Source of the DNA: Flavobacteriaceae bacterium
GTDB lineage: Bacteria > Bacteroidota > Bacteroidia > Flavobacteriales > Weeksellaceae
DNA length: 8,155 nt
Assembly: GCA_031273305.1 (NCBI GenBank)
Contig: JAISSC010000014.1
Coordinates: 1-8,155 of the forward strand
Reading direction: 5' to 3'
Position numbers and translations under genes: made by a program. This document shows positions 1 through 4,884 of the stretch, piece after piece. Under the pieces are notes generated by a model, which saw only the letters and a list, made by a program, of their open reading frames with translations, searched no databases and had not been told where the DNA came from. Within the stretch, counting starts at the first letter, position 1; each line of letters opens with the position of its first letter.

Positions 1-231
1 ATCCCTGAGAAGTTTTTGCACTTCGCCGTCGGTCATCGTTGCGCCTTCAATGCGGGTCGAAGAGCCTATGCTTTCGATTGTAGCAATACGCCGCAATTCT
101 TTCAAATAACGGTTTTCGCTTTTTTCAACCATATTCCATTTTCCCCGAAACCCATCAATCAACGCGACAAGTTGCGTGATTTTTTGATTCGTAACAAAGT
201 CAAAATTTAATTTCCGAATGTATTTATCCAT
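1..231 (-). CDS. Fic-family protein, N-terminal fragment (cut by window edge)
   Basis: The frame starts with ATG at 231-229 and stays open for 77 codons to the left edge. The visible part is the all-helical N-terminal region that precedes the Fic catalytic domain in many bacterial Fic proteins. Residues 46-63 read LRRIATIESIGSSTRIEG, then a T-D-x-E-V-x-x-L-L continuation. S58-T-R-I-E62-G63 fits the (S/T)xxxE(G/N) inhibitory-helix motif, whose glutamate blocks the ATP site in self-inhibited Fic enzymes. The catalytic HPFxxGNG loop would lie outside the window, so activity cannot be judged. Fic proteins usually transfer AMP to hydroxyl groups of target proteins; some act in toxin-antitoxin pairs, but the in-cis inhibitory motif argues for a self-regulated, stand-alone enzyme. 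A promoter box lies at 268-275. The family call rests on motif recognition and is fairly secure; the target is unknown. Confidence 0.8.
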   Translation of the reverse strand, partial: MDKYIRKLNFDFVTNQKITQLVALIDGFRGKWNMVEKSENRYLKELRRIATIESIGSSTRIEGATMTDGEVQKLLRD

Positions 232-236
232 ATTAT

Positions 237-262
237 ATCCGTATTGCATCCGTATTGCATCC
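237..262. repeat. 11-bp tandem repeat in the Fic leader
   Basis: GTATTGCATCC occurs twice in tandem at 241-251 and 252-262, preceded by a further ATCC at 237-240. It lies between the -7 box and the start codon, so it would be within the 5' leader. It belongs to a wider cluster of ATCC motifs from about 226 to 323. Confidence 0.7.
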
Positions 263-267
263 GAATG

Positions 268-275
268 CAAAGGTA
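268..275 (-). promoter_or_regulatory. -7 promoter box for the Fic gene
   Basis: The minus strand reads TACCTTTG, a perfect match to the Bacteroidota -7 consensus TAnnTTTG, 36 bases ahead of the ATG. No convincing TTG at -33 is seen at 17-23 bases spacing. The implied leader is about 30 nt and contains both copies of an 11-bp tandem repeat. Confidence 0.55.
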
Positions 276-359
276 ATACATTTTGTGGAATATCCGAATC
301 GTATCCGCAAAATACCCGTATCCTACGTGTAAACCAATATGTCAAAGAACGATTTTTTT

Positions 360-380
360 GAATTATGAATTATGAATTAT
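360..380. repeat. Three tandem copies of GAATTAT
   Basis: The 7-mer GAATTAT is repeated exactly three times (360-366, 367-373, 374-380). It is a microsatellite-like run of unknown role, 85 bases upstream of the Fic -7 box. Confidence 0.8.
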
Positions 381-399
381 GGTGCGCTCAAATATTATT

Positions 400-421
400 A
401 CATACCTACCAGTAGGTATGT
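400..421. promoter_or_regulatory. 22-bp near-perfect palindrome, operator-like
   Basis: ACATACCTAC (400-409) is followed by a 2-base centre and GTAGGTATGT (412-421), a perfect 10-bp inverted repeat. A centre this short suits a dimeric DNA-binding protein better than an RNA hairpin. Size and symmetry resemble TetR-family operators; that is inference. No regulator gene is visible in the window, and the nearest gene start is Fic, about 170 bases away. Confidence 0.55.
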
Positions 422-553
422 GACATAACACATTTACATACATACAGTTAACCTGCCATTGCGAACCGCAGGTGTGGCAATATCATTCTATTGCGAGCGA
501 AGTAAATTGTCCTGAACCCTCCCCCACTCTATGCCTGAAAGGCAGTACCAGTC

Positions 554-735
554 GAGGTTGTCCAAAAAGGTTAGCGAACCCCTCTGAGAATCGCATAATA
601 TCAGGTAAGTGTCGTCCGGGACTTGCCATCGTGTTGCTGCTGCCTGTCCCATAAGCTAAAGCATACGGTTAATAAAGTGTCGTCCCATGCGGGACTTGCC
701 CTATCGTGAAATGTATCCGCTTTTTGGACAGCCCC
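554..735. mobile_element. MITE-like element or insertion sequence remnant
   Basis: GAGGTTGTCCAAAAAGG at 554-570 and the reverse complement of 719-735, GGGGCTGTCCAAAAAGC, match at 14 of 17 positions and face each other as terminal inverted repeats. The core TGTCCAAAAAG is perfect for 11 bp. Similar sequence is typical of the ends of several insertion sequences. The 182-bp interior has no transposase frame, so this is either a non-autonomous element or an internally deleted one. No target-site duplication is evident. Confidence 0.5.
607..708. repeat. Direct repeat pair inside the MITE-like element
   Basis: AAGTGTCGTCC followed by GGGACTTGCC and ATCGTG occurs at 607-633. It recurs at 675-708, where a 5-base insertion (CATGC) and an extra CT separate the same blocks. 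The second copy can fold as GTCCC-ATGC-GGGAC (682-695). Confidence 0.7.
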
Positions 736-760
736 AATTTGCACAATGATAATAACGCAC

Positions 761-789
761 AGAGACGCCCAAATTGGGACGTCTCTACG
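761..789. repeat. Bulged palindromic repeat, copy A
   Basis: AGAGACGCCCAA (761-772), a central A, and TTGGGACGTCTCT (774-786) form a 12-bp stem with one bulged A at 779. The sequence is repeated in inverted orientation at 1936-1964 on the other side of the T9SS cargo gene. It looks like a REP-type intergenic element. It lies 29 bases beyond the stop of the cargo gene and could also stop transcription or protect the mRNA end. Confidence 0.7.
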
Positions 790-810
790 ATGTTACGCTT
801 GCAAAAACGC
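789..810. repeat. Dispersed repeat GATGTTACG..., copy 1
   Basis: GATGTTACGCTTGCAAAAAC directly abuts the bulged palindrome. The same block with three changes is at 2101-2120, also just beyond the 3' end of a minus-strand gene. Confidence 0.65.
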
Positions 811-817
811 TATGCCT

Positions 818-1792
818 TTATTGTTTAATTAACTTCTTGGTCTCCTTAACTGTTCCATTATCAAAAGTAACCAGATAAACACCGGTTGTCAGTTCGGAAA
901 TATCGTAAGATTCGGCGTTTGCAGTAAACTGTTTTACTATTTTGCCTGAAAAGTCGGTAATAGTTACCTTTACATTAGAATCTCCGAATTTATCTGATAA
1001 TTTAACACTGAAAATATCCTTAACCGGGTTAGGATAAATTGTAGTTGCAGATGTATTTGGTGAAACCAAATCTTCCGTACCTAAATTATATGCTCTGGCT
1101 TCTATCTTATAGTTATCTACAACTGCTGTTAATTCACTTGAATTGTAACCGGATTGATATGGAGGAGTATTACGTATCTCATGTCTGAGAGGAACAAGAT
1201 TATTCGTTGCTTGCTGCTGCGATGTAGGAAAAGTGTAGAAACGATCTCCTTCTAAATAATATTTAATTTCTCCTGTGTTATTGTTATATGTATAAGCAAG
1301 AGTTATCCATGTATTTTTCGGAACAGTTGGGAAGTTCGAATTACTAAGATGAGTATCTTCCGGAGTAATTACGATAAGTGTTCCTGATGAATTATTAAAC
1401 AAGATACCTGCAATTACATTATTAGAACCACTTTCCAAAATTACTGAACCTGCTTCTCTTTGGGAGGAAGAACTGCCTGTATAAAAATCAATACTTACTG
1501 TTAAAATATCATTCCCCTGCTCTCTGGCATCCCAAGCCTCTTTCAGACCTGATTTATATATGGTTCTTCTAGTATTATACGCCTCTCCGGAACCTGTGAC
1601 CTGCAAAGATTTTCCGTGTTCCGTATCTTTTTCTATAATTTGATAATTTGAAGCAGTTCCGCTTGTTAAAGTATGATTCCCTTGTGTTCCTACATTTCCT
1701 AATGTATAACTTTCATAATCATCTGATTCCAACACTTGTGCATAAAAAGGAACAGATATTAAAACTCCTAAAATGAATAAATTTTTTCTCAT
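818..1792 (-). CDS. T9SS-exported protein with C-terminal sorting domain
   Basis: This encodes a 324-residue secreted or cell-surface protein. Residues 1-18 are a Sec signal peptide (MRKNLFILGV, then a hydrophobic stretch, cleavage probably after PFYA). Residues about 25-235 are rich in beta-strand and Asn/Ser/Thr and look like a concanavalin/LamG-type jelly roll; no catalytic motif is recognised. Residues 251-324 are a type A T9SS sorting domain: it opens with TIYPNPVKD, has a V-x-I-x-D-x-x-G-K segment near 275-284, and ends with L-x-x-G-V-Y-L-V and a Lys-rich tail. Such domains are cleaved after outer-membrane passage. The ATG at 1792 is preferred to one at 1846 because the signal peptide begins here and a -7 box lies between the two. 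The gene is flanked by inverted copies of a repeat. Ligand and role are unknown; adhesion or glycan binding is a guess. Confidence 0.9.
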   Translation of the reverse strand: MRKNLFILGVLISVPFYAQVLESDDYESYTLGNVGTQGNHTLTSGTASNYQIIEKDTEHGKSLQVTGSGEAYNTRRTIYKSGLKEAWDAREQGNDILTVSIDFYTGSSSSQREAGSVILESGSNNVIAGILFNNSSGTLIVITPEDTHLSNSNFPTVPKNTWITLAYTYNNNTGEIKYYLEGDRFYTFPTSQQQATNNLVPLRHEIRNTPPYQSGYNSSELTAVVDNYKIEARAYNLGTEDLVSPNTSATTIYPNPVKDIFSVKLSDKFGDSNVKVTITDFSGKIVKQFTANAESYDISELTTGVYLVTFDNGTVKETKKLIKQ

Positions 1793-1824
1793 AAGAACCT
1801 TATTTTTATATATTTTTATGGTTA

Positions 1825-1832
1825 CAAAATTA
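1825..1832 (-). promoter_or_regulatory. -7 promoter box for the T9SS cargo gene
   Basis: The minus strand reads TAATTTTG, a perfect TAnnTTTG match, 32 bases before the ATG at 1792. The nearest upstream TTG is 15 bases away, a little close for the -33 element. AAGG just before the ATG may act as a weak ribosome binding site. Confidence 0.5.
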
Positions 1833-1916
1833 GTGATATTTCTCATGCAATAAAATTTTTTTATGTATTTATTTTTTTGTATAGAAATTTAAAATCCCAC
1901 AATGCCCCCCACGTTT

Positions 1917-2050
1917 CCATTGCGAGGGGGTACAACGTAGAGACATCCCAATTTGGGTGTCTTCCACGTTGTATTGTTCACGTTATTATTGTTATGCGAT
2001 TTGGGTAAATACGTCACGCATAGGGGGTTGCTTCGCTACGCTCGCAATGG
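1917..2050. mobile_element. Dispersed repeat block with 10-bp inverted ends
   Basis: CCATTGCGAG (1917-1926) and CTCGCAATGG (2041-2050) are perfect inverted repeats bounding 134 bases. Inside lies a long palindrome (1931-1973). The block is noncoding. TTGCGAG-type fragments recur at 457-465, 490-500 and 4223-4229, so this is a multi-copy family in this genome. Whether it moves as a unit is not shown. Confidence 0.45.
1931..1973. repeat. Bulged palindromic repeat, copy B, with extended outer stem
   Basis: The outer arms TACAACGT (1931-1938) and ACGTTGTA (1966-1973) pair perfectly. An inner stem (AGACA, bulged T, CCCAA against TTGGG and TGTCT) pairs after a small internal loop. The 29 bases from 1936 match copy A (761-789, opposite strand) at 25 positions. 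Confidence 0.7.
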
Positions 2051-2100
2051 GTAGATTGCCACGCCCCACTGCGTTATGCTCTCAATAACCTGACATACAA

Positions 2101-2122
2101 GATGTTACGTTCACAAAAACCC
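2101..2122. repeat. Dispersed repeat GATGTTACG..., copy 2
   Basis: GATGTTACGTTCACAAAAAC matches the block at 789-808 at 17 of 20 bases. It starts 22 bases beyond the stop of the oxidoreductase gene. Confidence 0.65.
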
Positions 2123-2143
2123 CACGTTAATACCGTCTAGGAT

Positions 2144-2797
2144 TTAATAGGCTGCCGTAAATTGTTTTTTAATAAATTGTTTATTTTCAACTTCATCAAG
2201 AATTGCAACAGCTAAATCTTCTACGGAAATTCTGCTTTTACCGTTTTCATCAAAAACGGGAGAATCTGTTCCCAGCCTGTATTTACCTGTTCTTCCGTCT
2301 GTAACTTTCGGACTCATCTCGATAGCAGGGGAAAAATACGTCCAATTCAGATACTGTTCATTTTTCAGCACGTTGAAAAAATCTCTGACGGATCTGGCTC
2401 CGGGCTTTATTTCCGGAGGAAAATCAGGAGAATCTACCAACTGTTCTCCGTTTATGAAGAGTGTACCTGCTCCGCCGATCATAATAAGCCTGTCCACTTC
2501 CGCCAGTTTAGCTGCATTTTCTATATCCTGAAATCCCTGTATATTGTCATTATACAAGTTCGGATTAGACCAGCCTGCATTAAAAGCACTTATCACGACA
2601 TCAACCCCTTCCAACGCTTTGGCAAGTTTCTCGACATCATATACATTTATGGACAGTGCTGTTAATTTAGGGTTCTCCGCAAAAGGAATTTTATCTTTAT
2701 CCCTTGATATGGAAAGCACTTCGTAATTTCTTTCCAATGCTTCCTCTAAAAGAGCCTTTCCAACGAATCCTGAGGTTCCTATTATCGCTAATTTCAT
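2144..2797 (-). CDS. NAD(P)-binding oxidoreductase, COG2910 / NmrA-like
   Basis: This 217-residue protein is a single-domain Rossmann-fold member of the atypical short-chain dehydrogenase group (NAD(P)H-binding, COG2910, sometimes named putative NADH-flavin reductase). The dinucleotide-binding loop is G7-T-S-G-F-V-G13 after strand MKLAII. Further family marks are V-V-I-S-A near 67-71, I-G-G-A-G at 107-111, W-T-Y-F-S-P at 152-157, and the end block G-K-Y-R-L-G-T-D with K-S-R-I-S-V-E-D-L-A (187-196). The protein ends KKQFTAAY, close to the usual family ending. The start at 2797 is chosen because the Rossmann strand begins there; a TTG codon nine bases upstream adds nothing. It probably acts in the cytoplasm as a reductase or redox sensor; the substrate is unknown. 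It is monocistronic by spacing (222 bases after dprA). Confidence 0.85.
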   Translation of the reverse strand: MKLAIIGTSGFVGKALLEEALERNYEVLSISRDKDKIPFAENPKLTALSINVYDVEKLAKALEGVDVVISAFNAGWSNPNLYNDNIQGFQDIENAAKLAEVDRLIMIGGAGTLFINGEQLVDSPDFPPEIKPGARSVRDFFNVLKNEQYLNWTYFSPAIEMSPKVTDGRTGKYRLGTDSPVFDENGKSRISVEDLAVAILDEVENKQFIKKQFTAAY

Positions 2798-2966
2798 AAC
2801 AATCAATGATTTATATTTATGGTTATTTAATGCTTAAATATATGAATAAGCACAATATTTTTTACATGATATTATTCAGTTCTAATTTCCACGCTTGACA
2901 GAACATAGACAATATCGCATTATACTTAGCAAAACTTGTTCCAAATATTAAAAACCTTTTGAATGA

Positions 2967-2986
2967 ACAGGTAAGGGTAAACCTGT
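2967..2986. other. Short hairpin beyond dprA
   Basis: ACAGGT (2967-2972) and ACCTGT (2981-2986) form a 6-bp stem with an 8-base loop, about 45 bases past the dprA stop. There is no T-run after it on the minus strand, so it is a poor intrinsic terminator. It could be an operator half-site pair or chance. Confidence 0.3.
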
Positions 2987-3029
2987 GCGTTTGTTTATTG
3001 GAGACGGATTGGTAATGTTTATGTTTATT

Positions 3030-4115
3030 TTACATCAACTCAAAAAATTTACCGGGAAGTGGTTTTATAAGGTTTTTTAATTCCAATTCCAGCAAAACAG
3101 GCATTAACCGATAAGTAGGCATGTTCAGTTCTAACGCAAGAGCATCTATCTGGTATCTGCCTTTATCTTTTAATAACCTTATAATTTCCTTTTCTTCGGC
3201 ATTCAACTCGATGAACAACTCGGCTTGAATTGTTTTCTTCGTTTTTTCCCCGAAATATTCTAAAATATCCTCAGGTCTGGTAATAATTTGAGCTTCTAAA
3301 TTTCGTATCAGCCTGTTACACCCCTGACTGACCACATCTGTAATTTTTCCGGGCAGGGCGAAAATTTCCCGATTATAGGAATTGGCAAACTTAATCGTAG
3401 AGATTGCTCCGCCTCCATACGCAGATTCCACTATAACAGAAACAGGAGAAAGCCCGGCAATAATACGGTTCCTCTGGATAAAATTAGACCTGTCCGGTTT
3501 TACATCCAGTGAAAATTCGGAAATAATTCCTCCATTAGACAACATTCTAGTAGCCAGCATTTTATGTTGGTAAGGATAAAGATTTTTCAATCCATGAGCC
3601 AAAACTCCCAGAGTAGGAATATTCAATTCCACAGCTTTTTTATGAGCCGTTCCGTCGATTCCCAAAGCCAATCCGCTCACAACGGTTATATTTTTACCTT
3701 CCAAGCATTCGACCAGCTTCTCGGTAAAGTTCTTTCCATAAGAAGTCATTTTTCTGGTGCCGACAATAGTTAACAAAGGAGCATTCCAATTAAAATTTCC
3801 TTTGGAATAAAGCACAATGGGAGCATCCTGACATTCTTTTAGCAAAAAAGGATAATCGTCTTCAAATAAATGAGTGATATGAATTTGGTTATCCTTACAA
3901 TATTGGAGTTCTCTTTCTGCTTTTTTAAAAATATTTTCATCACCTATATACCGAATGGTTTTTTCTCCTACCTTAAAAATAGATGTCAGTTCTTTGGAAG
4001 AAGCATTCCAGATATTCTTTGCTGAACCAAAATGAGAACGTAATTTCTTTATGGTAAGGTCTCCAACGTTCGGACAAAACCTTAAGGCTATAAGATATAA
4101 AGTATCTATATTCAT
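3030..4115 (-). CDS. dprA: DNA-processing protein DprA
   Basis: DprA (Smf) binds incoming single-stranded DNA during natural transformation and loads RecA on it. This 361-residue copy is full length. Residues 8-60 form a helix-hairpin-helix/SAM-like N-terminal region. The extended Rossmann core (about 80-290) carries the family motifs IVGTRKMTSYG (117-127), VSGLALGIDGTAH (146-158), NFIQRNRIIAGLS (211-223), ESAYGGGAIST (230-240), ALPG (253-256) and GCNRLI (265-270). Residues about 300-361 form the C-terminal winged helix common in DprA proteins. The usual GLARGID has Leu in place of Arg, a mild variation. ATG at 4115 is the natural start, just ahead of the conserved N-terminal helix. No com genes are nearby, so competence is not shown; DprA is widespread in non-competent species too. 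Confidence 0.95.
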   Translation of the reverse strand: MNIDTLYLIALRFCPNVGDLTIKKLRSHFGSAKNIWNASSKELTSIFKVGEKTIRYIGDENIFKKAERELQYCKDNQIHITHLFEDDYPFLLKECQDAPIVLYSKGNFNWNAPLLTIVGTRKMTSYGKNFTEKLVECLEGKNITVVSGLALGIDGTAHKKAVELNIPTLGVLAHGLKNLYPYQHKMLATRMLSNGGIISEFSLDVKPDRSNFIQRNRIIAGLSPVSVIVESAYGGGAISTIKFANSYNREIFALPGKITDVVSQGCNRLIRNLEAQIITRPEDILEYFGEKTKKTIQAELFIELNAEEKEIIRLLKDKGRYQIDALALELNMPTYRLMPVLLELELKNLIKPLPGKFFELM

Positions 4116-4134
4116 TATTCACAACAATAATTGA

Positions 4135-4142
4135 TAAAGATA
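4135..4142 (-). promoter_or_regulatory. Possible -7 box for dprA
   Basis: The minus strand reads TATCTTTA, 7 of 8 bases of TAnnTTTG, 19 bases ahead of the dprA ATG. This would leave a very short leader. No clear -33 element is seen. Confidence 0.35.
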
Positions 4143-4218
4143 CTAAAAAATTCAGTAATTTAACGTGAGTTCGGTTTAAAGCATATTGTAATTTTATTTG
4201 GGTTGGAATATGATGAAA

Positions 4219-4348
4219 GATGTTGCGAGTGGAGCGTGGCAATCTCAATGGCAACAATTATGTCGCACACGGCGTGCTATTATGGGTGGGGATTACCCTC
4301 AATCGCTTCGCTTCATTGGGGGTTATTCATATTGAACACTTCGTGTTC
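4219..4348. repeat. Mosaic of dispersed intergenic repeat fragments
   Basis: GCGTGGCAATCT (4234-4245) is the exact reverse complement of 2053-2064, next to a TTGCGAG fragment (4223-4229). Two hairpins follow: ACCCTCAAT (4295-4303) with ATTGGGGGT (4315-4323), a 9-bp stem with one G:T pair, and GAACAC-TTC-GTGTTC (4334-4348). No protein-coding signal is seen between the dprA start and the tRNA terminator. Confidence 0.6.
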
Positions 4349-4367
4349 GGCTACCTCTAAAAGATAA

Positions 4368-4388
4368 AACCATCTCGTAAAGATGGTT
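4368..4388 (-). terminator. Intrinsic terminator after tRNA-Cys
   Basis: AACCATCT (4368-4375) and AGATGGTT (4381-4388) make a perfect 8-bp stem with a 5-base loop. On the minus strand it is followed by TTATCTTTT. It lies 10 bases past the tRNA 3' end and would end the tRNA (or folB-tRNA) transcript. Confidence 0.75.
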
Positions 4389-4397
4389 CCAAATTTG

Positions 4398-4468
4398 AGG
4401 CTTCGAGCGGATTCGAACCGCTGTACAAGGTTTTGCAGACCTCTGCCTAGCCACTCGGCCACGAAGCC
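4398..4468 (-). tRNA. tRNA-Cys (GCA)
   Basis: This 71-nt cloverleaf has the acceptor stem GGCTTCG (from 4468) paired with CGAAGCC. The T-arm contains GGTTCGAATCC, and the anticodon stem AGGT/ACCT encloses loop CTGCAAA with anticodon GCA (4436-4434). The discriminator base is T (U73), an identity element of tRNA-Cys. The 3' CCA is not encoded. It has its own promoter box at 4490-4497 and a terminator at 4368-4388, and may also be read through from folB 56 bases upstream. Confidence 0.96.
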
Positions 4469-4489
4469 ATGTTTTTATTTTTAGGACTG

Positions 4490-4497
4490 CAAATCTA
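4490..4497 (-). promoter_or_regulatory. -7 promoter box for tRNA-Cys
   Basis: The minus strand reads TAGATTTG, a perfect TAnnTTTG match, 21 bases before the tRNA 5' end. A TTA about 20 bases further upstream could serve as a weak -33 element. It lies in the short gap between folB and the tRNA. Confidence 0.5.
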
Positions 4498-4524
4498 CAA
4501 TTTTTTTTGAATTAATCTAAAATT

Positions 4525-4884
4525 CTAGCGAAATTTCTTTACAAAGGTCACTTTTACTTCATCAATACAAACATCTACCGGAGGATTTAGTTTTGCCACA
4601 GAAATCTTGACCTTTCGGATGGTTTTAAAACCGGTCTCTATCTCGGTGAGTATCCGTTGGGCTACATGTTCCAATAAATGAGAACGTATCTCCATTTGTT
4701 TTTTGACAATCCGGGTCAATTCTGCATAATTTACCGTATCTTTCAGCTCATCGGATTTCCCGGCTTTTTGTAAATTCAGCCAAACAATCAAATTAACCAG
4801 ATAAAAAGAACCGATCTTAGCTTCTTCTTCCAGACATCCATGATAGGCATAGATCTTTATATTCTTAAGTTTTATCTTCTGCAT
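4525..4884 (-). CDS. folB: Dihydroneopterin aldolase FolB
   Basis: FolB converts 7,8-dihydroneopterin to 6-hydroxymethyl-7,8-dihydropterin and glycolaldehyde in folate synthesis. The 119-residue length is typical. Family marks are Y-A-Y-H-G (12-16) followed by an acidic E19-E20-E21 and I-G-S-F-Y, D-T-V-N-Y-A-E-L (49-56) with the conserved Tyr53, H-L-L-E-H-V-A (69-75) with Glu72, and V-A-K-L-N-P-P-V (96-103) with Lys98, the catalytic lysine position. The ATG at 4884 directly follows the TAA of metF with no base between, so translation is probably coupled. All key residues are present. Confidence 0.94.
   Translation of the reverse strand: MQKIKLKNIKIYAYHGCLEEEAKIGSFYLVNLIVWLNLQKAGKSDELKDTVNYAELTRIVKKQMEIRSHLLEHVAQRILTEIETGFKTIRKVKISVAKLNPPVDVCIDEVKVTFVKKFR

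Larger units (their letters stand above)
276..817. other. Gene-free region with repeats and operator-like sites
   Basis: No believable gene is seen between the Fic promoter and the end of the T9SS cargo gene. The stretch holds an rRNA-leader-like sequence (about 335-351), a three-fold 7-bp tandem repeat (360-380), a 22-bp palindrome (400-421), TTGCGA-type dispersed repeat fragments (457-500), a MITE-like element (554-735) and a bulged hairpin (761-789). Short frames here have no recognisable protein features and run across the repeats. Confidence 0.7.

Noticed and set aside
16..210. Plus-strand open frame of 64 codons
   Set aside because: It is antisense to the Fic-family reading frame, which has clear family motifs; the plus frame shows none.
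472..654. Plus-strand open frame of 60 codons
   Set aside because: It crosses the left end of the MITE-like element and dispersed repeats, has no promoter or protein features, and is Pro/Ser/Cys-rich as expected from chance.
232..817. CRISPR array or phage attachment site in the repeat-rich gap
   Set aside because: Repeats are few, differ in length and spacing, and are not regularly interspaced; no cas, integrase or tRNA-derived repeat is present.
2804..2806. TTG as start of the oxidoreductase
   Set aside because: The Rossmann strand begins at the ATG at 2797; three extra residues have no support.
2967..2986. Strong terminator for dprA
   Set aside because: The stem is 6 bp and lacks a following T-run on the transcribed strand, so it is listed only as a weak hairpin.
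3973..4257. Minus-strand frame overlapping the start of dprA
   Set aside because: It runs into dprA in another frame and across repeat DNA; dprA is unambiguous there.
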